Positions 8,586 through 16,318 of a DNA stretch of 64,000 nt are shown here, one piece after another (the first letter of the stretch is position 1; each line of letters begins with the position of its first letter). A program made the position numbers and the translations under genes. The notes under the pieces were generated by a model. The model saw nothing but the letters and a program-made list of their open reading frames with translations, was not told the origin of the DNA and searched no databases. Origin of the DNA: Bacteroidota bacterium (GTDB taxonomy: Bacteria > Bacteroidota > Ignavibacteria > Palsa-1295); assembly GCA_021324735.1 (NCBI GenBank), contig JAJPIO010000018.1, positions 62,001 through 126,000 on the forward strand. Direction: 5' to 3'.

Positions 8586-9560
8586 TCACATATCGAGGAT
8601 GTACGCGAACATAAGCGGGGCAACGATCGTCGCGTCACTTTCTACGATGAACTTTGGCGTTTCGATACTCAACTTTCCCCACGTGATCTTCTCATTCGGC
8701 ACAGCGCCGGAATACGAGCCATAGCTGGTGGTGCTATCGCTGATCTGGCAGAAGTAGCTCCAGAACGGCACGCCGTCGCGCTCTAAGTCCTGGTGCAGCA
8801 TCGGTACAACGCAAATCGGGAAATCCCCCGCAATTCCGCCGCCAATCTGGAAAAACCCGATGCCGTCCTTGCCGGACTGATTAGTGTACCAATCTGCAAG
8901 CCACACCATGTACTCGATACCGCTCTTCATCGTGCTTGCTTTCAGTTGGCCCGTGATGACGTACGATGCAAAGATATTTCCCATCGTCGAATCTTCCCAA
9001 CCCGGCACGACCATCGGCATGTTCGCTTCTGCGGCAGCGATCATCCACGAATTTCGAGGGTCGATCTCGTAATATTGCTCGAGCTCGCCACTCTTCAGCA
9101 ATCGAAACATGAACTCGTGTGGAAACAGACGCTCGCCCTTATCCTCGGCATCTTTCCATACTTTAAAGAGATGCTTTTGAAGTCTGCGAAAGGCTTCTTC
9201 TTCCGGTATGCAGGTATCGGTAACTCGGTTCAAGTGGTTTTCCAGTAGATTCCACTCATCAGCAGGCGTGAGGTCTCGATAGTGCGGAACTCGCCTGTAG
9301 TGCGAATGCGCAACGAGGTTCATAATGTCCTCTTCGAGGTTTGCACCGGTGCAGGAAATGATATGCACCTTCTTCTGACGGATCATTTCCGCAAAGCTGA
9401 TCCCCAGTTCACCCGTGCTCATTGCGCCCGCAAGTGAAACGAGCATTTTTTTGCCCGATGCAATATGCTGTTTGTATGCGGTTGCAGCATCCACGAGCGC
9501 GGCAGCATTGAAGTGAAGAAAGTGTTTTTCGATAAAGGCGGAAATTGGACGTGGGGTCAT
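8586..9560 (-). CDS. Deoxyhypusine synthase family protein
   Basis: The product is 324 residues and belongs to the deoxyhypusine synthase (DHS) family: NAD-binding elements SLAGAMSTGE (about 42-51) and ISCTGANLEED (about 68-78), GGGIAGDFP near 248, and the segment TWGKL with Lys296, which aligns with the catalytic lysine of eukaryotic DHS (WGK motif), followed by VESDATIVAPLM. In eukaryotes and archaea DHS transfers aminobutyl from spermidine to eIF5A. Bacteria lack eIF5A, and some bacterial homologues make homospermidine or other polyamines, so the substrate here is unknown. It is embedded in the gnd-zwf-hldD-pgl operon. The 81-base gap from zwf holds alternative hairpins. Confidence 0.9.
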   Translation of the reverse strand: MTPRPISAFIEKHFLHFNAAALVDAATAYKQHIASGKKMLVSLAGAMSTGELGISFAEMIRQKKVHIISCTGANLEEDIMNLVAHSHYRRVPHYRDLTPADEWNLLENHLNRVTDTCIPEEEAFRRLQKHLFKVWKDAEDKGERLFPHEFMFRLLKSGELEQYYEIDPRNSWMIAAAEANMPMVVPGWEDSTMGNIFASYVITGQLKASTMKSGIEYMVWLADWYTNQSGKDGIGFFQIGGGIAGDFPICVVPMLHQDLERDGVPFWSYFCQISDSTTSYGSYSGAVPNEKITWGKLSIETPKFIVESDATIVAPLMFAYILDM

Positions 9561-9576
9561 GAAGAAAAGAAGGATT

Positions 9577-9618
9577 CCGTTTTAGCAGCGCCCTAAAACG
9601 GCAAATCGCCGTCGGGCG
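9577..9618 (-). promoter_or_regulatory. Mutually exclusive stem-loops between zwf and the DHS homologue
   Basis: One stem is a perfect 9-bp pair, CCGTTTTAG (9577-9585) with CTAAAACGG (9593-9601). The second is ACGGC (9598-9602) with GCCGT (9608-9612), extended by CGCCC (9589-9593) with GGGCG (9614-9618). Both use the bases around 9593-9602, so they cannot form together. There is no T run on the minus strand, so this is not a simple terminator. Attenuation or RNA processing inside the operon is inference. Confidence 0.45.
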
Positions 9619-9641
9619 TTCTGCCATCGGCTTAAGAAATC

Positions 9642-11072
9642 TTATCCCTTTAATTTCTGGGCTTCCTTCGGCCCCCAGGAGCCCGCCGGATACGGATAAA
9701 GTGTATGATGCGAATGCAGCACCGGCGTATAGAGTCGCCAGGATGCAAGCGTCTCGTCGGCAGAAACGAAGAGCGTTTGGTCGCCTTCGAGTATATCGTA
9801 CAAAAGCGTGTGATAGGCGTCCGGCAAGGGACCAAACGAATCGGCATACGAAAACTGCATCCATTCGGTCTTTACCGCAATTTCACTGCCCGGCTTTTTT
9901 ACCTCGAAGGAAACACGAAACCCTTCATTGGGCTGTAGCGCGATCACCAGCACATTCGGATGGACCCTGTTTTTCTCTTCCGGCTTGAAGATCGTAACAG
10001 GAGGCCGCCGAAATGTAACGACGATCTCGGAGCGACGCTCTTTAAGACGCTTGCCCGTCGTTAAATAAAACGGCACACCGCTCCACCGCCAATTCTCAAT
10101 ACGGAGACAAAGCGAGACAAAGGTCGGCGTTTTGGAGTCCTTTTTTACACCATCCTCTTCTTTGTATCCTCGTACTCCCTCTCCGCCAATCTCACCTTCG
10201 GTGTACTGCCCTTCCACAATGTCCTCGTCGTGTATGGGAAGGATGGCGTTCAGGACTTTTACCTTTTCATATCGGATATGCCCAGCTTTGAAAGCCGTCG
10301 GAATTTCCATCGCAGTCAGCGTGAGCAACTGTGTGAGATGGTTTTGCACCATATCACGCAGGGCGCCGCTCTTTTCGTAGTAATTCGCACGCTGCTCGAC
10401 ACCCAATTCTTCGGCTACCAGTATTTCTACTTTCTCGATCTTTTCCCGATTCCACACCGATTCGAATAATGCATTGCCAAATCGGAAGGCCAGCAGATTT
10501 TGCACCGTCTCTTTGCCAAGGTAGTGATCGATACGGTAGATCTGATCTTCGCGGAAATGCTTGTGAATGAGATCGTTAAGCGCTTCCGCCGATTTTAGAT
10601 CGTGCCCGAACGGCTTTTCGATCACCAGTCGCGTATACCCTTCGCTGCTATTTAATCCAGCTTCCCCAAGACTCTCGATCGTTGGACCGAACGCTTGTGG
10701 CGGTGTAGCTAGATAAAAGATCCTGTTACCGGGCAGATCGAACGTTCGTTCTATTGCTGTGATCTTCTCGTTCAGCTTTTCAAAATCTTCGGGTCCACTA
10801 TCACCCATTCCAAAATAGTGGATACACTTCTCGCACCAGTGACCGAGTTCTTCCGAATCGCTGCCAACGAAATCGCGAATGGATTTTCGAACTTGCGACC
10901 GAAATTCGTCGTCGGTTATATCCGTCTTTCTTCCAAGACCAAGAATCGAGGTGTTTGTCGGCAACTGGTTCGCTGCGGACATTTCATAGAGTGCTGGAAT
11001 AAGTTTGCGATGTGCAAGGTCACCCGTCGCACCAAAAATGGCAATGACTGCCGGTTGAAGTTTCGTTGCCAT
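9642..11072 (-). CDS. zwf: Glucose-6-phosphate dehydrogenase
   Basis: This 476-residue enzyme oxidises glucose 6-phosphate to the lactone with NADP(H) formation, opening the oxidative pentose phosphate pathway. The nucleotide-binding motif GATGDLAHRKL lies at about residues 13-24, and the substrate-binding signature RIDHYLGKETVQNLLAFRFGN lies near 180, with the catalytic His in DHYLGKE. Length is normal. Its ATG at 11070-11072 overlaps the gnd stop, which implies translational coupling. Confidence 0.97.
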   Translation of the reverse strand: MATKLQPAVIAIFGATGDLAHRKLIPALYEMSAANQLPTNTSILGLGRKTDITDDEFRSQVRKSIRDFVGSDSEELGHWCEKCIHYFGMGDSGPEDFEKLNEKITAIERTFDLPGNRIFYLATPPQAFGPTIESLGEAGLNSSEGYTRLVIEKPFGHDLKSAEALNDLIHKHFREDQIYRIDHYLGKETVQNLLAFRFGNALFESVWNREKIEKVEILVAEELGVEQRANYYEKSGALRDMVQNHLTQLLTLTAMEIPTAFKAGHIRYEKVKVLNAILPIHDEDIVEGQYTEGEIGGEGVRGYKEEDGVKKDSKTPTFVSLCLRIENWRWSGVPFYLTTGKRLKERRSEIVVTFRRPPVTIFKPEEKNRVHPNVLVIALQPNEGFRVSFEVKKPGSEIAVKTEWMQFSYADSFGPLPDAYHTLLYDILEGDQTLFVSADETLASWRLYTPVLHSHHTLYPYPAGSWGPKEAQKLKG

Positions 11073-11980
11073 TATTCTTTTGTTATTGCGTGACCACCAA
11101 ATTCATTGCGAAGCGCCGAGAGCAGTTTATCGCCAAATGAATCCTTTTCACGCGAGCGAATACGCTCTAAAAGGGAAAGTGTGATCACCGGTGCAGGCAC
11201 ATCATTATCGATCGCTTCGAAAACAGTCCATCGGCCTTCACCGGAATCTGCAACAACCGGTGCGATACCATCCAGATTCGGATTCTTGCCGAGTGCGTCT
11301 GCCGCCAGGTCGAGCAGCCATGAACGAACGACACTTCCAAAACGCCAGATCTCCGCTACCTGATGAACGTCGAGGTCGAAATCTTTTTTGTGCTTTAAGA
11401 TCGAAAGCCCTTCAGCATAGGATTGCATCATCCCATACTCGATGCCATTATGCACCATTTTTACAAAATGCCCGGAGCCTGTAGGCCCAACCCTTCCCCA
11501 TCCTTTATCGTGGGCCGGTGCAAGTGCTTCGAAAATTGGTCGTAAATGATTGACCACTTTTTCGTCTCCACCGATCATCATGCTGTAGCCTTCCTTGAGA
11601 CCCCAAATGCCTCCGCTCGTACCGGCATCGACATACTCAATGCCTTTTGCCTTCAGGCTCTCGGCGCGGCGGAGAGTATCCTTATAGTTGGAATTGCCAC
11701 CATCAATGAGGATATCCCCGTTTGATAAAAGGGCTGTAAGAGAAGCGATCGTCTCATCGACGGGCGCACCGGCCGGGACCATCATCCACAATACTTTCGG
11801 TGCAGGCAGCGCTTTGACGAGAGCCTGCAATGACTCTGCAGATCGTAGCCCGGCAGCAGATTCAATGCGCTTGCGGGCGTCCGCACTGGGATCGTATCCC
11901 ACCACCGAATGCCCATTCGTTGCTAGGCGCTCGGCCATATTCGCACCCATCCGCCCCAATCCGATCATTCCGATATCCAT
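11072..11980 (-). CDS. gnd: 6-phosphogluconate dehydrogenase, short (decarboxylating) form
   Basis: The 302 residues carry the N-terminal dinucleotide motif GLGRMGANMA (7-16), the DGGNSNYKD substrate loop near 93 and GPTGSGHFVKMVHNGIEYGMM near 165, with the catalytic Lys in HFVKMVHN. The protein is about 300 residues, not about 470, and matches the short, usually NAD-linked GndA/YqeC-like form of the enzyme. It yields ribulose 5-phosphate and CO2. It is the first gene of the operon and has a Bacteroidota-type promoter upstream. Confidence 0.93.
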   Translation of the reverse strand: MDIGMIGLGRMGANMAERLATNGHSVVGYDPSADARKRIESAAGLRSAESLQALVKALPAPKVLWMMVPAGAPVDETIASLTALLSNGDILIDGGNSNYKDTLRRAESLKAKGIEYVDAGTSGGIWGLKEGYSMMIGGDEKVVNHLRPIFEALAPAHDKGWGRVGPTGSGHFVKMVHNGIEYGMMQSYAEGLSILKHKKDFDLDVHQVAEIWRFGSVVRSWLLDLAADALGKNPNLDGIAPVVADSGEGRWTVFEAIDNDVPAPVITLSLLERIRSREKDSFGDKLLSALRNEFGGHAITKE

Positions 11981-12008
11981 ACGTTCTTTGCCTTCCGTTG
12001 ATATGCCG

Positions 12009-12035
12009 CAAAATTACGAGAAAACGGGTATACAA
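12009..12035 (-). promoter_or_regulatory. Putative promoter of the gnd-zwf operon
   Basis: On the minus strand a perfect TAATTTTG (12016-12009) matches the Bacteroidota -7 consensus TAnnTTTG. A TTG lies 16 bases upstream (12035-12033). The box ends 28 bases before the gnd ATG. The spacing to the TTG is a little shorter than usual. Confidence 0.55.
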
Positions 12036-12112
12036 GTCTCGAACCGAACGCAGAACCCTGCGGTTTGAAAAACAACGTTGTCCACGGACACTTCACATTA
12101 GAATTTACGATC

Positions 12113-12406
12113 ATGCGCAAATACGCTCTCCTTCTAACTGTCGGTCTATTCCTCAGCGCCTCAGCGGCGAACGCCTGCGACGGTGGCAAAACAACAAAGG
12201 CCCACAAAGGCCATAAAATGACATGCACCGATGCTAAGTGCATGAAGAATGGCAAGTGCACCATGACGGCGGCCGAGATGAAGAAATCCGGTTGCTGCTC
12301 ACATGAGACTGCCGCTAAAACCGGCAAGGCAAATTGCGATATGAAGTCTTCGGCTTCGGGTACGCATTCCTGCTGTCACGCAAAAGCCGGTGCCGATAAG
12401 AGCTAA
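12113..12406 (+). CDS. Small Cys/His-rich secreted protein
   Basis: The ATG at 12113 gives 97 residues with a signal peptide (MRKYALLLTVGLFLSASAANA). An in-frame extension to 12065 is possible but would bury the signal peptide. The mature ~76 residues contain nine Cys (22, 38, 43, 49, 61, 62, 75, 87, 88), five His and many Lys. Two CC pairs are followed within two residues by His (CCSHE, CCHA), and Cys are spaced CTDAKCMKNGKC. This composition suggests periplasmic metal binding, for example Cu or Zn, but no named family is recognised. It is transcribed divergently from gnd and followed by its own terminator. Confidence 0.75.
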   Translation: MRKYALLLTVGLFLSASAANACDGGKTTKAHKGHKMTCTDAKCMKNGKCTMTAAEMKKSGCCSHETAAKTGKANCDMKSSASGTHSCCHAKAGADKS

Positions 12407-12424
12407 AAGGAATTACGTAAGCTT

Positions 12425-12460
12425 AAAAACCCCAGCCTTCTAAGCTGGGGTTTTTCTTTT
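12425..12460 (+). terminator. Terminator of the Cys-rich protein gene
   Basis: A 12-bp stem (AAAAACCCCAGC at 12425-12436, GCTGGGGTTTTT at 12444-12455) with a 7-base loop is followed by CTTTTT. It begins 19 bases after the stop. The A run makes it usable for the converging lipoprotein gene as well. Confidence 0.9.
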
Positions 12461-12474
12461 TAAGAGAATCAAAA

Positions 12475-13527
12475 TTATTGTGGGACCGAAACAGCGTTAA
12501 CAGCGATGGCTTGATTTCCCGATTGGTCCAGCTTGGTTATATAGGCGGCCTTCTGGCCATTCGGTGATATCTTGACGGAGTAATACCCAGAGCCGATCGA
12601 GGCCGTATGTCCGTTCGCAACGTTTACGGCGGTCGCAGGATAAGATGTCCCGGCTGCTTGCGAACCAGAGATATAAACGACAAGCGAACCATCCGGTGAA
12701 GCGTCCATACTTTCGACGGTATCGGTGGCAATAATGGTCGAGCGCTTTCCCGTTTGTAAATTGATCTTGTCCAGCCCGAGATTTTGGTTTTGCACGAAGA
12801 GATCGTGACTAAGTGTTGCATACGCCGAGGCATGCGGCGGTACTGCCGCATTGGGTATCGTGCGTGCTACGTTCCCTGCCGTATCGTAAATTCCAACATG
12901 AAAGTGAGCACCAAACGAGTCCGTCGAATCATAGATCGTGAGAGCGTACCGGCCGCTATCTACCCATACAGGGTGCGCGCTGACGACGCCCAAACGCGTC
13001 TGCGAAGGACTTAACATTCGTATCGGACTGGATGATAGATCATACAGGACCAGCAACTTGCTTGTTACTTGTGCGCTGCTCGTAGTCGTCAGAGCATAGC
13101 GGAGATCGGGAGATGCACCGAAGAGATAGGTATTTTGAATGATATTATTCGCAGAACCGCCCGAAAGATCGATCTTATAGATATTGCTACCAAATTGGGC
13201 CAGCGCTTGCTTACCATCGGGAGAAATGGGCAGAATCGATGTGTAATACGGGTCGCTCGGCACTACTTGATCGGTAGAAATTATCGCATTGCCTAATGAC
13301 CCATCGAGGTTAACACGATAAACATTTACGCCGGTGTACTGTGAGTTATCTATGGCCGAATAGGAAGTCTTGCGAACGTATGCGATCAGGCTGGAGCCAT
13401 CGGGCATCCAGGTAATATCGTCTACCTGCTGAGCGATCGTCGAATTCGTGCTGGAGTCGCAGCCATCAAGACCAACAGATAGGCCTGCAATTAAAAGGAG
13501 AACCCCTAAAGAAAAGTGTTTTCGCAT
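12475..13527 (-). CDS. Lipoprotein with TolB/WD40-like beta-propeller repeats
   Basis: The product has 350 residues. The N-terminus MRKHFSLGVLLLIAGLSVGLDGC is a lipoprotein signal with the lipid Cys at 23. The rest contains repeated propeller-blade phrases: ITWMPDGSSLIAYV, LPISPDGKQALAQF, GASPDLRYALTT, MDASPDGSLVVYIS and VKISPNGQKAAYIT, spaced about 45-60 residues apart. This is the PD40/TolB-type blade pattern and predicts a periplasmic or outer-membrane propeller that binds other molecules. The function is unknown. It faces the Cys-rich gene across a shared terminator. Confidence 0.85.
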   Translation of the reverse strand: MRKHFSLGVLLLIAGLSVGLDGCDSSTNSTIAQQVDDITWMPDGSSLIAYVRKTSYSAIDNSQYTGVNVYRVNLDGSLGNAIISTDQVVPSDPYYTSILPISPDGKQALAQFGSNIYKIDLSGGSANNIIQNTYLFGASPDLRYALTTTSSAQVTSKLLVLYDLSSSPIRMLSPSQTRLGVVSAHPVWVDSGRYALTIYDSTDSFGAHFHVGIYDTAGNVARTIPNAAVPPHASAYATLSHDLFVQNQNLGLDKINLQTGKRSTIIATDTVESMDASPDGSLVVYISGSQAAGTSYPATAVNVANGHTASIGSGYYSVKISPNGQKAAYITKLDQSGNQAIAVNAVSVPQ

Positions 13528-13581
13528 AAAAATTACAACACCTTTTCTTTACATTTATCGCACCTGTTTCGCACAAATGCG

Positions 13582-13589
13582 TATCTTTG
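13582..13589 (+). promoter_or_regulatory. Putative -7 box of the nucleotidyltransferase gene
   Basis: TATCTTTG matches TAnnTTTG exactly, 68 bases upstream of the ATG at 13658. No good -33 TTG is seen at the usual distance, so confidence is limited. An imperfect palindrome CGCA-CAAA-TGCG (13570-13581) abuts the box. Confidence 0.4.
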
Positions 13590-13657
13590 CAGCGATATAT
13601 TTTCGATACTTCTCATCCGAATGATGAGCGTTCGTTAATACTCCAGATCTTTTCTTC

Positions 13658-14641
13658 ATGCACGCAATCATTCCAGTAGCAGGTTTTGGCACTCGACTGC
13701 GGCCACATACCTACAGTTTACCCAAAGTTCTCTTGAATGTTGCCGGCAAGCCCATCCTTGCCCACATTCTCGACCAGATCATCAGCGATGGTGTCACCAG
13801 CGTTACTTTGGTCGTTGGATATCTCGGTGAAGCGATCGAAACGTTCGTTCGGGAGCGCTATCCCTCTCTTAAATCACAGTTTGTACGACAAGAAGAACAG
13901 TTGGGGTTAGGCCACGCCATTTGGATGGCTCGTGAATCTATCCCCTCCGATGGTTCGCCGCTCTTTATTGTTTTGGGCGATACTATTTTCGATGCCGATC
14001 TGAAGTCCGTATTTAGTGGCACCACCAGTGCCATTGGTACCTATTACGTTGACGACCCGCGTCGCTTTGGTGTGGTTGAATCCGAAGGCGGTTTTGCAAC
14101 GAAACTCGTCGAAAAGCCGGAGCATCCGAAGACGAATTGGATGATCGCCGGACTTTATTATTTTAAGAACCCGCCGTTGTTACGCTCCTGTCTGGACGAG
14201 CTAATTTCGTCCGACCGACGGACGAAAAACGAATTCCAGCTTACAGACGCTCTGCAACTAATGATCGACCGAGGGGAAAAATTCGCGACCTTTGCCCTTT
14301 CCGGTTGGTATGACTGCGGCAAACCCGAAACATTGCTGAGCACGAACCGGGCTCTCCTGGATAAACACTCACAAAGCCGGGCATTGCGAAATACTGTTGT
14401 TCACGAGCCCGTCTTTATTGCTGAAACAGCCGATATTGAAGATGCAGTGATAGGCCCCTATGCCACCATCGGAGATGCGACCAGGGTTCGGAATGCTGTT
14501 ATTCGAGATAGCATTATTGGGAATGATGCCAAGGTTGAGAACGGACTTCTCGAACAGAGCATTTTAGGAAATAATACTGTTGTGATCGGCCGCTTTAAGC
14601 ATATAAATGCGGGAGACTCTTCTGAAGTAGATTTGCCGTAA
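13658..14641 (+). CDS. NDP-sugar pyrophosphorylase (nucleotidyltransferase with hexapeptide repeats)
   Basis: This 327-residue protein has the sugar-nucleotidyltransferase signature GFGTRLRPHTYSLPK at residues 9-23, where Arg and Lys bind the nucleotide and sugar phosphate, and the metal-binding LGDTIFDAD near 108. The last ~75 residues are a short left-handed beta-helix (VFIAETADIEDAVIGPYATIGDATRV). It should join a sugar 1-phosphate to an NTP to make an NDP-sugar for surface polysaccharide. Glucose-1-phosphate thymidylyltransferase and mannose-1-phosphate guanylyltransferase both remain possible. It lies 18 bases upstream of the DUF885 gene. Confidence 0.9.
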   Translation: MHAIIPVAGFGTRLRPHTYSLPKVLLNVAGKPILAHILDQIISDGVTSVTLVVGYLGEAIETFVRERYPSLKSQFVRQEEQLGLGHAIWMARESIPSDGSPLFIVLGDTIFDADLKSVFSGTTSAIGTYYVDDPRRFGVVESEGGFATKLVEKPEHPKTNWMIAGLYYFKNPPLLRSCLDELISSDRRTKNEFQLTDALQLMIDRGEKFATFALSGWYDCGKPETLLSTNRALLDKHSQSRALRNTVVHEPVFIAETADIEDAVIGPYATIGDATRVRNAVIRDSIIGNDAKVENGLLEQSILGNNTVVIGRFKHINAGDSSEVDLP

Positions 14642-14659
14642 CTGATCTTTTACCACTTC

Positions 14660-16318
14660 ATGCTGAAGCCACGTAAGTACCATTCGTTTACAGAGTTTCG
14701 CGACCACGTTCTTTCGCTGTACCTCTCCTATTATCCTACTATGGCCTCTACGCTGGGGCTGCACGAGTACGATAATCTTTCCGAAGACTATAGTCAGGCC
14801 CGCCGCGAACAATATTTGACAGACCTTCAATGTGCGAAGGAAGTATTAGAACGAGATTATTCCAGGCAAAGCTCAGCCGGGCCCAATGATGAGATCAGTC
14901 GGTTCGAGCGCATATCGCTCGAGTGGAAAATTCGTGAAGAGATCTTTCGGCTGACCGAACTCCGCGATTTTGAATGGAATCCGATGGTCTATATCGACCA
15001 GTTGGAGATCACCCATCTTATCGATCGCGATTTTGCTCCATTCACATCGCGAATGCATTCGGTCATGATGCGCCTGCGCGGGTATCCTCGTGTGCTCGCA
15101 ATAGCACGGCAAAATTTAAATACCAATCTTGATCGGACGATCGTCGAAACCGCATTGATGGCGCTGGAAGGCCGCCTTGAATACCTCGAACAACTACCGG
15201 GGCGAACATTCTCGAAGATCGAAGATCCGCGCCTCATCGAAGAGCTAAGCGATGCGATCCAAAGTGCAAAACTTGCGCTTTCCAGTTTTATGGAAGCGGT
15301 TCGAACGGTCGTGCTTCCCAACTCGATGTACGATTCGTTTCGTCTTGGCTCCAATCTGCTCGAACGGTTTATACAGACTTCTGAGGTTATTAATGAGTCA
15401 CTGGAGAGCTTGCTTGATAAAGGCCGGCGGGAAATGGATCATCTCACGGTCGAGTTGTTTAAGGCCAGTGAAGAGTTGGATCCGCAGCAGAGTCCGCGCG
15501 AGGTCTTTCATACGTTCATCGAAAGCGAACATTTTAGCGAGCAGACGATCCTTCGTGAGACCTCGAGCATGCTCGAACGCCTTCGCCACTTCATTCTTCG
15601 GAATGAATTAGTATCGATCCCTTCGGAAGTACGCTGTACCGTAGAAGAAACGCCGGCACACATGCGCTGGGCCTTCGCAGCAATGAATAGTCCCGGCGCC
15701 TTCGAAAAGGTGGCTACGGAAGCCTTCTACTACGTCACCTTACCAGAGCCAACCTGGGACGAAGCGAAACGAAAAGAATTTTTGCACGGGCTGAATCGAT
15801 CCGTTCTCGAGATCGTCTCGATCCACGAGGCGTATCCGGGGCATTACACCCATTTCCTGCACATTCAAAAAAGCAAGAGCAAAGTAGGCAAGTGCTTTTG
15901 GTCCTATGCGTTTGTCGAGGGCTGGGCTCATTATACAGAAGAAATGATGATCCAGGCTGGCTGGGGCGATGGCGATGCTCGCATTCGGATGGCCTTTTTG
16001 CAGGAAGCGCTCATTCGTGTCGTTCGCTATATTACAGCCATTGAGCTGCACTCTGGCAAAATGACACTTTCCGAGGCACAGCACCTCTTTGAAGAGAAGG
16101 CATTACTGCGCCCAATAGCGGCGCGCCGGGAGGCGGAACGAGGCGTCTTCGATCCGGGATATTTATGTTATACACTCGGCAAATTTCAGATTCGCGAACT
16201 TCGCGCCCGAATGGAGCGAGCCGGCAAAGAGAACTTCTCTCTCTTCGACTTTCATAATAATCTTCTCTCCTACGGAGCGCCACCCGTATCGATTGTCGCA
16301 CAAATGTTGGAGCAATGA
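14660..16318 (+). CDS. DUF885-family putative metallopeptidase
   Basis: The 552 residues match the DUF885 family. The zinc-site motif HEAYPGH lies at residues 389-395 (H389, E390, H395), and EGWAHYTEE around 420-428 supplies the expected third ligand Glu420. The N-terminal half is mostly helical, as in gluzincin-type peptidases. No signal peptide is present, so it is probably cytoplasmic. Members are mostly uncharacterised, although some are described as carboxypeptidase-like. Its stop overlaps the start of the TPR gene by four bases (ATGA), which indicates translational coupling. Confidence 0.88.
   Translation: MLKPRKYHSFTEFRDHVLSLYLSYYPTMASTLGLHEYDNLSEDYSQARREQYLTDLQCAKEVLERDYSRQSSAGPNDEISRFERISLEWKIREEIFRLTELRDFEWNPMVYIDQLEITHLIDRDFAPFTSRMHSVMMRLRGYPRVLAIARQNLNTNLDRTIVETALMALEGRLEYLEQLPGRTFSKIEDPRLIEELSDAIQSAKLALSSFMEAVRTVVLPNSMYDSFRLGSNLLERFIQTSEVINESLESLLDKGRREMDHLTVELFKASEELDPQQSPREVFHTFIESEHFSEQTILRETSSMLERLRHFILRNELVSIPSEVRCTVEETPAHMRWAFAAMNSPGAFEKVATEAFYYVTLPEPTWDEAKRKEFLHGLNRSVLEIVSIHEAYPGHYTHFLHIQKSKSKVGKCFWSYAFVEGWAHYTEEMMIQAGWGDGDARIRMAFLQEALIRVVRYITAIELHSGKMTLSEAQHLFEEKALLRPIAARREAERGVFDPGYLCYTLGKFQIRELRARMERAGKENFSLFDFHNNLLSYGAPPVSIVAQMLEQ

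Noticed and set aside
12065-12112. Earlier start of the Cys-rich secreted protein
   Set aside because: It adds 16 residues before a good signal peptide, which would then lie inside the chain.
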